This document shows, piece after piece, positions 24,977 to 37,230 of a DNA stretch of 64,000 nt. The notes beneath the pieces were generated by a model, which worked only from the letters and a program-made list of their open reading frames with translations, made no database searches and was not told where the DNA came from. Source of the stretch: Argopecten irradians. Taxonomy: Eukaryota; Mollusca; Bivalvia; Pectinida; Pectinidae. The position numbers and the translations under genes were made by a program. The stretch spans positions 7,307,620 through 7,371,619 of the forward strand of contig NC_091135.1 of the NCBI RefSeq assembly GCF_041381155.1. The letters run 5' to 3'. Numbering within the stretch: the first letter of the stretch is position 1; every line of letters begins with the position of its first letter.

Positions 24977-25009
24977 GCGGCCATCTTGATGACGTCATAA
25001 CCGGAAGTT
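24977..25009 (-). promoter_or_regulatory. ETS/CRE/YY1-like motif cluster, copy 4
   Basis: Mirror image of copy 1 in the right arm, with the full ETS core ACCGGAAGT. It points towards the truncated HSPA12 exon. Confidence 0.45.
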
Positions 25010-25139
25010 CATCCCAACTTATGCAATGTTAACATTTTGATTTGTGATCAGTGGGTCATAAGGGTTAAGAAAAATATTGGTTCGGAGGTTTGGGGGGGGG
25101 GGGGGGTGCATGTGGGACCCTCCTAGCCCATGGCCTATA

Positions 25140-25614
25140 AGGTCCGACTCAGAAAACCCACCAACCATCAAGATGGTTGACACAGAACGTAACGACCTTT
25201 TCATGAACATTCGCTCAACATGTTCAATTATGTCATTAATTGGGCTTTCGAAGAAGCCAATAACCACACTTTTGTCAACCTTTAGTTTTTTATTCATAAC
25301 TTCGACAGTTGATGAATATTTTGCATTTATATTCTTACATGCTTTGGTAAATATCGCTCCTACTTTGAGAGATATCTTGTCATCTTTTCCGAGGTCTCTT
25401 TTCTGCTTTTCAAATTCTGATTCGAGTTCAAGTTTTTCGCTTTTGTTGTTCTCTAAGAAGTCTTCCCATGCCTCTGTTCCTATAAGATCCTCCAAAAAGC
25501 AGAAATATTCTTCATCCACAACTGTGCCGCCCCATGGCCCCCCTGTGGGTGGATATATCTCCTTCAGTGTACCGTCATTCAACACTTGATGACAAGTAAT
25601 GTCCACTGTACCTC
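25140..25614 (-). pseudogene. HSPA12-like copy A, last exon, truncated
   Basis: From the ttcttag acceptor the exon reads GTVDITCHQVLNDGTLKEI through FMKRSLRSVSTILMVGGFSE, then SDL. The frame then passes into the palindrome (GHGLGGSHMHPPPPP), which is not HSP70 sequence. Copy B continues for about 180 more residues after this point. Confidence 0.85.
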
Positions 25615-26427
25615 CTAAGAAACAAAATTTATTTGTCAGTATGACAGACAATTTCATAGAATCATCATGATTTATTATCAAACTGTATATTGAATAGAAA
25701 ACCGAGCTGGGCACATTTGTACTGAATCATGTAAACGTGGCGTTTTGAAATTAAATTTGGATGACTCGAGCTAGGGAATTAAGTTTTGTAGTTGATTCTA
25801 TGCTAACTTATTCCTTATTGATATCATACTTCCAATCTTTCCCCGCTGTGTCAACTCACACAGAGCAGAGCCTATGAGGGGTTGGTTCTCAGATCTTTTT
25901 ATCTGGATAAAGCAAATCATAGTCTATGAAAAAAAAAACCCCCCAAAAAAACACCGTTTGGCCTTACTAAGAGCTCAGTACAAAATATGACATGTAACTC
26001 ATTGACAGTGTCTCATATAATGTCACCAGATGAGGTATGTCAGGTTTGTATAGCGTCATTGTTAAAGCTAGAATGTCGTTGAATGAGATGAAAACTTCGG
26101 GTAAAACTTCCAAGGTTTAATATTCAATATTAAAACTACACTCTGTCAAATAATAGCCACGTATTTGATTTATAATACATGTTTAATGTTGTTCAAATCA
26201 GGCAAAAATATGATTTTCATTCCGTTTTCAACTGTCGGTAAAAAGTTTGACCTCTCATGCGACGCAAGCGATTGTTAATGGTACGGTAACTTTAAGCTGA
26301 TTATCTTCATCTTAGTAAAGACATTTGCGATATCTTATAGCTGCAAATGACTTGCAATGTTTAGGCAATGGTGCACTGGAAAAAGACATAATTATTCAAA
26401 CATACAAATACATCTATAGAACAGTAC

Positions 26428-26589
26428 CTCCAATATCAATAAGAAGAAATTTTTCGCCCGGTGAGAACGCCGATAACTCTTTCGAGCCCTCTTTTCCCCG
26501 ATTTAGTTTTTCACCGTTATTTCTTTGCAATAGACAGCAGCGGCTTCCGGCTCTAATGCCAAATCTAGCTGATTGTCTTTTATGCCAGC
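26428..26589 (-). pseudogene. HSPA12-like copy A, exon 4, with frameshift
   Basis: It reads AGIKDNQLDLALEPEAAAVY, then CKEITV. The frame then meets TAA, while shifting by one base restores KLNRGKEGSKELSAFSPGEK, then FLLIDIGG, parallel to copy B. One base is probably missing after ACGGT. The donor is gtactg. Confidence 0.8.
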
Positions 26590-27137
26590 CTGAATAAAGA
26601 CAAAAATTGTGTTTCTTAAATTTCGCCTATGTCTTCAAAGTTTCAGAATTTTTGATACAAGTTACAAATAAATGAAATTTAATTTCCATTTCTGTACAAT
26701 TGTAACAACTGGTTCTCTACTCCTCGCATTATTTCACGAATATGCGTACATATTATATACATTTCGTATGATTTTCCTCTCAAAAAAAATGTTATAGGAA
26801 ATGGAATATTTCCTATATGAATAACATGTGCCTTTGTTTGTAACAGCGACATAATCTTTAATACGTTTTGAGATCCCAGTGTACCTGTATTTTCTTTCCC
26901 AATATCATTACTTATAAATAATATGAAATAATAAAAATGTTATACTGTTTTTACATGTTAAGTAGCATAAAGTATAGTTCCCTTTTTATAATTTTTTCAA
27001 GTTGAGATTTCTGTTTGATAGATGACTGAGTTTTGCCGTTATCTGATTGGCTTAATCCGCTTGGACAGAATGCAATGTTAACCTTAAACCGATGAACACC
27101 TGTTCAAAGGTTGATATTGCAAATCCGGTCACATGGC

Positions 27138-27433
27138 TATAAATAGACACCTGTCTTCTCTAAATTTTTGACCAATCAAAATAAAGCATTGCCGATCATC
27201 GGACTTTTGCCAAATCAAACATGGCAGACAACAGTGTGGTAGGATTAGAAAAGATATTTTTCGAATATTGTAATGTGAAAAAGCATAGCAGAAGTACTAT
27301 AGGTACCTACTGAGGATACGTGGATGAAGATTTTCTTGACGACTTTTTGTTTAGTCATTGGGATGTCCGTGCTTTAAAAGCATTCCAAATTTGTATCATT
27401 TTACATAACAAAACAATTATTGACTTTTTGTAG
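27138..27433 (+). other. TATA box plus short interrupted frame in HSPA12 intron
   Basis: TATAAATA at 27138-27145 is followed 76 bases later by an ATG at 27221 opening MADNSVVGLEKIFFEYCNVK and further residues to a TGA at 27311. The same frame then runs on (GYVDEDFLDDFLFSHWDVRA) to a TAG at 27433. The composition looks protein-like, suggesting the 5' end of a decayed transposon or retrogene on the strand opposite the host gene. The family is not recognised. Confidence 0.3.
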
Positions 27434-27531
27434 GTTAATACGAGAAATTGTTAAACCGTTGGAATGTGATGTTTTATTTGGCCTTCGGCATCGGTGAATA
27501 TTACCTCTAAATAAACCTACAAAAAGTCAAT
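27419..27531. mobile_element. small MITE with ATTGACTTTTTGTAGGTT ends
   Basis: ATTGACTTTTTGTAGGTTAA at the left and its near-complement (AACCTACAAAAAGTCAAT) at the right bound 113 bp in the intron between exons 3 and 4 of HSPA12 copy A. Confidence 0.7.
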
Positions 27532-27898
27532 ATTTGTACAATAGTTCAGCGACACCGATTTTATTTTATAGTTTAGGTCTTAACTAAGAGATCATTGAAC
27601 ATCTTAAGGGCACTGTCTAAAATCAAATGTGACGTTCATTTTAAGATATTTGGAATGTTTACGGAGTAGAAACATCAGCTGTTGTGGTGGTTTCTATGGA
27701 ACTCATTTGAAGTATCATTGCAAATACAGTTTAAATAGTTCATAGATCTAGACTTAGAAAGTTTGGAAATTTTCATTCGAGAATCAAGCTGGAAGCTCTA
27801 ATCCATAAAACTATGCGATATTTTTGTATGTGATACTATATGGTCTTAATTGGTATTCAGAAGAAAACAAAGCTGTTTTATTAAAGAAACTTGCGTAC

Positions 27899-28126
27899 CT
27901 TTTTTGCGGCTTCGCGCATGAACTGTTTTGCAGCATCGGACCAGATAGCTGGAACAGTTAATATCCAATGAACATCATCAGGTTTTATGCCGACGAAGGC
28001 ATCTTTCAGAGTCGTAAGGAAATGGTCTTTGAGGAAAAGAATTGCAGCACTGAATACATCCATGGCAGACATCCTACGCCCTTGCTCGTCTTTAAGCTTA
28101 AGATTACGACATAATCGACCTCCTTT
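27899..28126 (-). pseudogene. HSPA12-like copy A, exon 3
   Basis: It reads KGGRLCRNLKLKDEQGRR, AMDVFSAAILFLKDH and VHWILTVPAIWSDAAKQFM, then REAA. The VPAIW..AAKQFMREAA block is typical of HSPA12. Acceptor is ttacag, donor gtacgc; the frame is intact. Confidence 0.85.
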
Positions 28127-29096
28127 CTGTAACATATAATTATGTTTATATGCATATCATATATCGATCATAGCATCAACCGAGAAAGCAACAGATGTAT
28201 GGAAGATATCCAATAAAAGAGTAACATTATTATGATAAAATAGTGACCAATGTTCTTGAATAGACACGGTATTCTATGTAACTATTATAAGTGCCTCGCA
28301 GAAAACTAACGCATTATGGGATGATTGTCTGAAAAGCTTTGACATTTATATAAACCATAGATGCCATAGGAAGATAGTTTAATGCTTATATTGACATTAT
28401 CAACTCTTTTTAGGGTTTCTGAATTATCATTGTTTAAGCTAGACCATGGAAACCGTTTATCAACGACGATTTAATCCACAAGATTAGTTGATCAGTTGAC
28501 ATCACCATGTCAACATTAGTGACGTCATAAAGGTCACGTTTTGGGTGTCGGTTATACCTTCATATCCTTCAATTTGCCTTGGTTAGTTTTATATAGTAGG
28601 AATTACAAGTAAATGCAAATATAATCTTTTATCCCCCTTTTGCGTAAGACAGGACAATTTAAACCCGAGTGTAATGAGTCTAAATTAAGTTATCAAACAC
28701 GAGGCTTTGCCGAGAGCTATCTCATGTAGCTTGTTATTGGAAAATAATGACACCGGTATAATTAGAATACACTGTCCCGACTAACCCTATTAATATTATA
28801 TGGGAGAAGGAAGTAATTCTAACCGTGTGGGCAAAACAAAATTGTCAAATTTTCGAGGCGATCTGCCCCTTTATCAAGACATACAAAACGAACACGATTA
28901 CATAATAGGATACGAACAGTAATGCGGGACAAAACAGACACAATATTAAACTATATAACACAATGGAGCGCAATTAACCCTAATGAATATCGTACTAACA
29001 CGTAGTTAATCAGTTTACTACACAAAGCATCACATAACATAGAGGAGGCATTGGAGTTCCCTAACACTGAAATAGGGAAAGGAGCAGTGTACATAC

Positions 29097-29254
29097 CTCG
29101 GTATTCATTTCACGATAAAGACTCATCTTGAACCTTCTGAAAAATCTCCAACCTTGTTCTATCCCTTCATCCACTAAATCATTGTATTCAGTTTCAACTG
29201 TGAATCCAAATGATTTAAAAGTTCCTTCGCTGTCAAACAAGATCGATGATGGAA
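29097..29254 (-). pseudogene. HSPA12-like copy A, exon 2
   Basis: 158 bases, the same length as exon 2 of copy B. It reads VPSSILFDSEGTFKSFGF, then GWRFFRRFKMSLYRE. Sites are tttcag and gtatgt. Confidence 0.8.
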
Positions 29255-29682
29255 CTGAAATTTTTTTTATAAAAATTAATGATGTGCACTGAGTCTATTT
29301 TTAGTGTAATGATAAGCAGCACACAAGCACTGAGATTGTTGGCATGACCAGTTTCAAAACAAATGACACAAATTACAAATTACAATTACAGAAGTCATTG
29401 ATTATTTGTGGATTAGAACATTAACGCTTTTAATATGTTGTTTTATTTTAAAACAAACATCAAGGTACTTCTTATATATGAATTGAAATCATTGCTGCAC
29501 AATATAAGAGGTTTGAAATTAACAGATGAAATAAAGGGAAGGCATACGAATATTTAATGTTACATATGTATATATCTTTGTATTTTAATCGCGACACTCG
29601 AAATGACATTCATACCCTAATTTTGTTCTTTCCTGAAACCTGACTCCAAGCCTAAGAATCGCCTTAACAGATAAATATATAC

Positions 29683-29848
29683 CTTTGTACGCATTTAATC
29701 CTGCACTATTCTGCCATTTTTGACATGTGCGTATCTCCAATGGATTTTTCTCGAACTCATTTTTGAAAGAGTAGGCATAACCGGAATACGTTGTACCAAA
29801 ATCTATTGCTGCCACGACTAGTCGATCACCACAGCGGCGACGAGCCAT
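29683..29848 (-). pseudogene. HSPA12-like copy A, exon 1
   Basis: MARRRCGDRLVVAAIDFGTT, then YSGYAYS: the ATP phosphate-1 motif of the actin/HSP70 fold. It ends NAYK-G in phase 1 at gtatat. The frame is also open upstream to a Met at 29905. Confidence 0.8.
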
Positions 29849-32340
29849 CCTCTTCAAACGTTTTTTCTGTAGGAAGTCATGTAAAAAAGGTTCGTATCGA
29901 AACATCTTCCTATGGCGTGGTTAACAAGATATAACGCTTAGTATATTATCCATTTCTACGTTTTCTGTCCTGATATATGTCATAAAGAATCACATAGCTG
30001 TGTATCCCATCTGGATGTTTCAAAGTTTCAATGCCCACATTAAAAAGTTATTAAAAATAAGAAATAAACAAAGCGTTATCATTAATATCATATATTATGA
30101 TTATATTATGATGATAGGTGAAGTATAGGTAAAATCTCAGATCTGAGATGGATATATATCTTTAATTAATTTTGGTATAACAAATATATTAAAATTCAAG
30201 ATGCAAATTTACGAATATGTCTACCATATAAACATAAACAAGTTGGTATATTCTGTATCGTTATTTCCCTTTTTAATTAGCACGGTTTTATGTCAATGGT
30301 GCACCAACCTGATAGTTTAGACTTGATTATAGACTATAATACATATGGCAGTATTTATATCAACATACAATTTGATCGATTCCTAAGTTAACATCAAGTT
30401 AGCATATGCAACCATATTTTATCCCATTTGTTTGAGCATAATTATATTCTAAATCCACGCATGCACCTTAGCAACAAAACAATAAACAATAGAACGATCT
30501 ACTTTCGTTTTGTATGTATATAACGTGTCCACCACTCTGTCTTTTGATTGTCGTATTGATAAAAAATATATTGAATTTACACTATTTGTTTATTCGATTT
30601 GTAATTCAATGCAAATCTACAGCAAAACAATAGTGGAAGCAAATTACAATCTCAAAAAATACAAATAGACACAACAAATGATATATTTGGCAAAGAGTCA
30701 ACACAAAAAAACGTATTATCTCGTATTGTAAAATATAATATTGTGTGCCACTTTTCTTACGGTATTGATAAAGTACTAAATGTTCTCCGGTGATGTAGTA
30801 TACATTGAACCCATTGTTTAGAGGTTGTTCTTAAATCAGTTGTTTCTCGAGTGGTCTCTTATAAACGTCCTTGTTTTGTTAAACCATCCTTGTTTCGTTT
30901 TGACCAGGTGAACATTTCACGGTTATCTCCCGTTATTGACATGTTTATGCCTGTTCGTCGCTGATGGCGCCATTACTGGACTTAGACTACAGCAGAATTA
31001 TTTTCATTAATCTAAAGAAAATATCGATGCAACCCTTGTATAATTATTTTCTACTAAATCTTTATATCAATACAATACATGAATACACAGCTTTACCTTA
31101 GAAAAATTAATCACGCTTCACATTAAAATAACATAGTACACCGTAAACGGACAGCGTGGTGTTCGATACATTTATATATGGCTTGTAGGATGGTTTATTC
31201 TTTGTTTTTGGAAGTCATAGTAACAGAGACTTAAGTGAATAGCTAGGTTGCTGACATTATACTAATAACTCACCATTGAGTACAGTGTTGTATTGACCTT
31301 AGAAGTTTTATTTGGTTATCAAAATAATTCCTATACTATCAAGCTTTCAGATAATTATATTTCGTAAAGTACACAATGTTTGTATTTACAGAATGTATTC
31401 TGCTCCTTACCTTATGTCTATGGTGGATAGGTTTGAAAGAGACAATGCAAGGTAAATGACCGAATGCACATATTTCTAGTAATATTGGGTATCTTAAGCG
31501 TGTGACGTCACCGTCATATATATACACGGACTGTTATATGAAGGTACCAGATAGATCGGACGAAATAGAAAAATCTAGCACGGGGTATCATGTAAGATTT
31601 CCCTGTCCGATGTGCGAGAAAAAGTTTTGAAGATTGTCGCCCTGATTAAAATATTATTTCAGTTCCAATTTGTTATAGGGGGAAATTTTCACATTTTCGA
31701 TAAGGCTTTCGGCACTCCAGGGTCCTGAGACCCCTTGCACACTTCCGATCGGACATTAGAGGTAAAGTTATGTTTGTTTTTTTCAATTGTTGTGAAAATC
31801 ATTGGAAATATAGCATTTCCATACTAAAAACTGGATACCTATATAACATTGCATTTTGATGTGGTAGAACGCTTTTTTGGACGAAAAAAATAGCCGACTA
31901 TTTGGTATCTTAACGAGTTTGCTGTCACCATGTAATTCTGACTTTTAGAACTAATTAAGAACATGGGACAAGTTTCATCAACATTCAAGGAATTACTAAA
32001 TTCAAAAGTCCCCATAACATTAAGAAACATCGAAAATGAGGTAGCCTTCCTTAATATCTGTTAAGTTAAGGAAAACATCTATACCTTAAAGTTAAGAAAT
32101 GTTGGCGAAACTGGCCCAGAAGCATCTATACAGAGTATGCTTTCCAATAGTTATGTATGGTAAGGAATATAATCTAAAATCTCCAGGAAGATCAGCTAGT
32201 GTCACCAAAAGTATTGGGAAGATAAAATAGGTAGTAATCTTCCTCTCAGTCAAATACTAGTTGGTTAGAGATGCGATAAGTGATTTCAGAAGAAACGTCG
32301 CAAGGTCCAGGTTCGACAGGACAAAAGGGCAAACTTCTGC

Positions 32341-32510
32341 TTTTGCATATTACAGAGTTATCTGCCCTTGCGGGTAGTTATTGATTGTGACGTCATGTGT
32401 TTGTTTGCGTAACGTCATAAAACGGAGAAAACGACGTGAATTGCGCTCTCAAAATAATGACGTCACAATGGATACCTACCCGCAAGAGAGCTAACTCTGT
32501 AATATGCAAA
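32341..32510. mobile_element. MITE with ~38-bp terminal inverted repeats
   Basis: TTTTGCATATTACAGAGTTA at the left and its near-complement at the right (TAACTCTGTAATATGCAAA), plus CTTGCGGGTAG/CTACCCGCAAG inside. The centre contains GTGACGTCA/TGACGTCAC in mirror positions. Confidence 0.75.
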
Positions 32511-33429
32511 GACGGAAAAACTGCTGTTATAGTAGAAACATATCAGATGATGATAGGCCGTTTAAACCGCTCGCCTTCCATGGTCAGTTTGGTTCCGTCG
32601 TTTCATCCGTCCTTCCTTCATTAATCATTTTTTCCGATATTTATCATCAAGTACAGAAGGGATCTACATAGTATTAAGTTATGTATATTGTATTTCGAGA
32701 CCAATCAAACAACAAGACAGGTAACCATTTATTATTTCATTAAAAAGATCAAAACGAAATCTTCATATGATTTCAAATAGTTAATTGCGTCCCAAAAAAG
32801 TCCGTGACACTATGTCCTATATGGAATGAAGTACTGATTGCGTATGCACCAAAAGCTATTTTTTTTGTTAATTTGACATACAAAAAATGTAAATATACAC
32901 AATTAAACACCCATAATTTTTTTTCAAATGATGAGTACCGTGTATACTCTGTCGGCGGTTGTACATCTTTAATTGTTTAATTTCTAATGCATAATCGGAG
33001 CCCCAATCATCACTACACGCCCTATCAATAACACATTTGGAAAAAAAAAACATTTGGTACTTACTCGTCTATTTTAGAACAAGTAAAAGTCATTCGATAA
33101 TTGGCGTTATACAGTTCCCATACATCGGTACCGTAATATCAAAACACAGCTGCTCATTGAATCACGCAGGGCATTATGGCCATATAGCCATTGCAACATA
33201 ATGATCAAAATGCGACAATAACATTCAAGGCTATAGGTCCTATATTTTCAAGTTTTCAAAACATTTAATAAAGAGAGAATCAAAATAAATTTTTGATGAA
33301 GATATGCATTTAATTTGTATATTTCGCATATCACATTGTCTGATTGAGTTTGCTATCAACGTCAAAATCAGAGGATTGAACTGTATTTAAATGGTAATTG
33401 ATCTACCAGTTAACATGTATGTGAACCAT

Positions 33430-33720
33430 GTTACGGGGTCATAAATTGATCTTCATTTACGGTCACAGTGGCCAAGTAGGCTAAAATCTTTCAACAACTT
33501 CTTGATAACCAAAAGCTCTAGATACCTGATATTAGGCCCTTTGCATGCGGGGATAAAGCGCTACCAAGTTTGTTCAAATGAATGACCTTGACTTTCATTC
33601 AAGGTCACACGGGGAAAAACGCTAAAACAATCAAGCCTGGATACCTGAAATTGGGCCTGCGGCAAGCTTGAATGAAGGGCTACCAAGTTTGTTGAAATGA
33701 ATGACCTTGACCAGTTTCAC
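33430..33720. repeat. tandemly repeated unit with AATGACCTTGAC motif
   Basis: Two imperfect units carry GATACCTGA(T/A)ATT(A/G)GGCC and CTACCAAGTTTGTT(C/G)AAATG, followed by AATGACCTTGAC. AAGGTCA-type half-sites recur. I recognise this as the style of dispersed repeat common in bivalve genomes (inference). Confidence 0.55.
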
Positions 33721-33791
33721 TATTGGAATAATGATATGACGGCGGAAATAATAAATACACTAACGTAAAATAAGCGTTAATGATATACAAA

Positions 33792-33917
33792 TATAGCATT
33801 TTGATAAGGTCGATACATGGTTATATCGACCAAAGAAAAAATATTGACCGTAGTCCGGGGCCGATATTATTTCTGTAGTCGATATAACCATGTATTGACA
33901 GAAATCAAAATGCTATA
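33792..33917. mobile_element. hairpin MITE
   Basis: TATAGCATTTTGAT and ATCAAAATGCTATA bound the element; inside, GTCGATACATGGTTATATCG pairs with CGATATAACCATGTATTGAC. A possible outer inverted repeat (TTATTTTCTGGATTTTTT near 33919, complement near 34620) may define a larger element. Confidence 0.7.
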
Positions 33918-34448
33918 ATTATTTTCTGGATTTTTTTACATCTTGAAATGAGTGTTAATCTAAATAAGCATCACATTGTAAATTCTGCTTCATTATAATC
34001 TATGATTTTTTTGAAAAAAATGTACATGTGTGTGTAAATTTATGCATATATGCACATTTACAACATTGCATCTGTAGCTCCATATTCATGACACAGTCAA
34101 ACGTATAGTTCCTTCAGCTTCTCCGTTGAAATAATCCACTAAGATGTCAAAAATACATTAACTGATCTACATTAAGATACATTTTCTATTACCCTAATGC
34201 TTAGTACTTCATTCAGTAAAACAAAAAACAAAAAAAACTCAGATACATAGGCCTAGCCTAGGCAGTATTTCAAAATAAACATCAAACGTATTCACTATTA
34301 AATGGCTGCAGATACTTACTGATTGTTATTCTATTTTTCCTACTCCCCTACCGTGTTTATGTTGAAATTGAACAGTTTAAACTGTAGTCATCAGCTGGAA
34401 GTCATCATCATCATCTTTGATAGGAATCGATACCGTCGACGTCGTCTG

Positions 34449-34506
34449 TCACATTTTGGTTGTTTCAAAGCGCCAGGTCACATTTTGGTTGTTTCAAAGC
34501 GCCAGG
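34449..34506. repeat. 29-bp tandem duplication
   Basis: TCACATTTTGGTTGTTTCAA, then AGCGCCAGG, is present twice head to tail without visible difference. Confidence 0.75.
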
Positions 34507-36172
34507 AACACTAAATAGACGTGCAATATACTTTTTTTCTAATATCTACTTCCGGAAAAATCGGGGGCTATAGTTTTTAATCAGTGATCACATGGCGTAT
34601 GTTTGACCAATGAGAAGTGACAAAAAATCCAGAAAAATAATAATCAGATACATTGCGAATATGAACTAATAATGTAGTGCAATGTGTAGTCACTTGGTAC
34701 GTATGTGATAAGTAAACTATTTTGCATATTAGTTCATCTCAGTTTTATTTTCTTGTCAGTCCATGTATATAATGTATACAGTATAATTGATAAATTAATC
34801 ATGAATTATGTTATAGACAGTTGACATCGCTTGCTCCTTTAATGTATAAGACCCGAACAATCGAGGTATATATTTACAATGATATTGTTAACATCTATAA
34901 GAGTGTGTGTACAGTGATACCAGGTCATAGCTCAGACTACTGGGAATGCCACTTCAGTTTAGTTGCAGTCAAAATAATAGCGGCACCTTACAGGTTAGAG
35001 ACAATTTCTTTTTAGCCTAGTCTAGGTCGCCCCCCAGGTTCAGTCCTACCTGATAAAATTACTGCGCCCAAACTGTCTGAGCAGAATTTGTGCATTTTAA
35101 AGTTATCTTGCATGCTAATTTCAATATATCGATATGTTACTTAAACATTTGATATTTGAACATTGGCATGTAACTTAATGATTTAGCTCCCCAAAAGCAT
35201 ATGTCGGCCTATAAAAAAGTCGAAATCTATGGATAATATATTCCTGGTTTTGAATAAAGCGCCTTCAATCACCGCCATGTTCAGTGATTTCGGGTTTTGT
35301 CGGATTCCGAATCGTATCACGTGACTGACGTTCGACACGACCTGCACCTGGTGAGCCAACTAGCGTAAACGCACATGTGTTTGTTTACGATTTCCTTCTG
35401 ACTAATATGAGCAAATCATGCTGGTATATGTAAACAGAATTAGTATTTGAAACACCCAATTCACACATTGCTGTTAAATATTGTGTGTTTCAAATATTGT
35501 CAAGTGCGATTTTCTTTGTAGATCCAGTCTGCTGCTTTGTTAATAACAAAATTGTTGACATTTTCTCTTGGTTTCACAACTCTCGAGTTACTTCGAGATT
35601 GTCGCGACGATGTTCGGAAGAGTTCAGAATGATTCGGCATCTTTCGAGCCTATTTTTCACGTGTACACGTTAAAAGATTTTTTACTTTTATAATTAAAAA
35701 TACTTCCAGTGCTGCAACTTTATAAAAAGTGGTAAAATTAGAAAGTTAAAAACTCAGACAGACGGAGAAAATATGTATAACACTTAAACAGTTTTCACTA
35801 TGACAAAAAGAGCGAAAGTTATAAACCATACAACTTTGAAGCTCAAATCTGCCTTGCATACACGCATATATATAATCAATTCTATATGTATGTCTCAGGT
35901 GCTCGTCATTGTTTCATTCCCTTTTGTTTAGTTACATACATTATCAAACATTCGACACCATATCAATACATACAATTTAAAACTGCTGTGCTCTAATAAG
36001 AAAAAGACCATGAAGTCTCCAAGTAATTAATTAAGCAGTTCCAATGACTTCATTCAGTTCGAAAAACAGATAACATCAAGCATATGCTCTGCCTCATTTT
36101 TTTCGATTCCTCACCGATGTTCACAAATATAATTATATTTTCCGTCACAGTTAAAAACAGAACATATTTTAT

Positions 36173-37230
36173 CTAACGCAGACAATCAAAAGTAACTTCC
36201 GCTTCATTGTTCGTTCCTTCCTCTCTTGCTGTAACCTTCAGTTCTGTGAACCCAAAATGCATTGTGATACGGATTCTCCGTTCTTTCCCTTTGGATATGT
36301 CTGGCATTGACACGCGTAATTCTCCTAATTTTTGACAACCCGGATCAAAAGTATATCCTGGATTTTCTTCTGTGGACTCGTATACTTCTACTGTCGATAC
36401 TTTATCATAAGCACGTGCTGGTCGGCACACATATTCCACTTTTGTCTTGCCCATTACAACCTGTTGGCCAATTTTCACCATGACATGAAACACATCGGTA
36501 GACATTTTGTTTCCATCACATATGTGGAAGGTTTTTTCAGGATGCACTTTGGCGATGTATGGAACACTAACACTGATGCCGTATGTCCTCGGACTGGTTC
36601 GTTCAGAAATGGCCTGTGGGGAATGTCCAAATATCACTGCGCCTTTCAAAACCGCCAAACTTGCATCTATAGGTCGAATAACATTCTTTCCAGGGAAAGA
36701 CGACTCTATTTTCTTTAGCATGATATCCGATTCGGAGAATCCACCAACCATTAAAATGGTTGTGACACGACGCATCGATGGCTTCATGAAAAGACGTTCA
36801 AGGTGCTGAACTATGTTATTCATCGGACCTTGAAAGAATTCTATCATTTGAGTGCCATTAATTTTCAGTTTGTCTCTCTTCACCTCTACTAAAGACGAAC
36901 ATTTGGACTCGGAGAGTGTTTGCTTTGCGAGATCGCATTCGTTCAGTTTATTGTAACTTTCGATGAAAGCAGAACCCACTTTTATCATGTAATGTTTATC
37001 CTTTTTGACATCTCTTTTCTTCATATCAAACGAGTTTTCGACCTCTAGTATTTCGGTACGATTGTTCTCCTTCAAGTCTTTCCAGACATCTCTACCCACT
37101 AATTCTTTCAGGAAGCTAAAGAATGCATCGTCAACGACCGTCCCACCCCATGGTCCCCCAGAAGATGACTCTATCTCCTTCAGTGTTCTGTCTCTGTTGA
37201 CCGAATGACACGTGATGTCCACGGTACCGC
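36173..37230 (-). CDS. HSPA12-like copy B, terminal exon
   Basis: 1058 bases from tttcag to a TAG stop. It reads GTVDITCHSVNRDRTLKEIE through TILMVGGFSESDIMLKKIES, then PIDASLAVLKGAVIFGH and a C-terminal stretch ending AEVTFDCLR. This exon carries the nucleotide-binding half of lobe II and the short C-terminal domain. Confidence 0.9.

Larger units (their letters stand above)
21733..25139. mobile_element. 3.4-kb giant imperfect palindrome (foldback-like element)
   Basis: The left end TATAGGCCATGGGCTAGGAG is matched at the right end by its complement, and the match continues for about 850 bp (left 21733 to about 22600, right about 24290 to 25139). A weaker inverted match continues inwards: GTGTCACATATTTCTTTCAC near 22860 and its near-complement near 23840; GGCACAGGTG..GAGGTCATTAATGAGG near 23327 and its complement near 23530. 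The whole element therefore appears to be one palindrome centred near 23.44 kb. Each arm contains two ~360-bp direct sub-repeats. No target duplication is visible. The right end lies exactly where the homology of the HSPA12 exon stops. No transposase is recognised. Confidence 0.8.
25140..29848 (-). pseudogene. HSPA12-like HSP70 gene, frameshifted and truncated (copy A)
   Basis: HSPA12 proteins are divergent HSP70-family ATPases. Exons on the minus strand: 29683-29848 (VVAAIDFGTTYSGYAYS, phosphate-1 loop), 29097-29254 (GWRFFRRFKMSLYRE), 27899-28126 (WILTVPAIWSDAAKQFMREA), 26428-26589 (LALEPEAAAVYCKE, then after a one-base shift ELSAFSPGEKFLLIDIGG) and 25140-25614 (GTVDITCH to LMVGGFSESD). Exon boundaries and phases match the intact copy at 36-43 kb, so the two are tandem paralogues. 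Lesions: one missing base in exon 4, and the last exon stops at the palindrome end, losing the C-terminal part (equivalent to LAVLKGAVIFG onward). I chose the Met at 29848 because it aligns with copy B; an upstream Met at 29905 is in frame. Confidence 0.85.
29950..36172. other. intergenic stretch between the two HSPA12 copies
   Basis: No coding region is recognised. It contains inverted-repeat elements at 32.34-32.51 kb and 33.79-33.92 kb, a bivalve-type repeat at 33.43-33.72 kb and a 29-bp duplication at 34.45 kb. Promoter elements for copy A should lie just above 29.85 kb, but I could not identify a clear heat-shock element array. Confidence 0.5.

Noticed and set aside
25077..25589. 170-codon plus-strand frame
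   Set aside because: Antisense of the HSPA12 copy A last exon plus palindrome end; no recognisable protein.
29850..30300. Heat-shock element promoter upstream of HSPA12 copy A
   Set aside because: No run of alternating GAA/TTC blocks with correct spacing was convincing by eye.
36332..37208. Plus-strand open frames of 67-128 codons over the HSPA12 terminal exon
   Set aside because: They are antisense shadows of a clearly conserved minus-strand exon.
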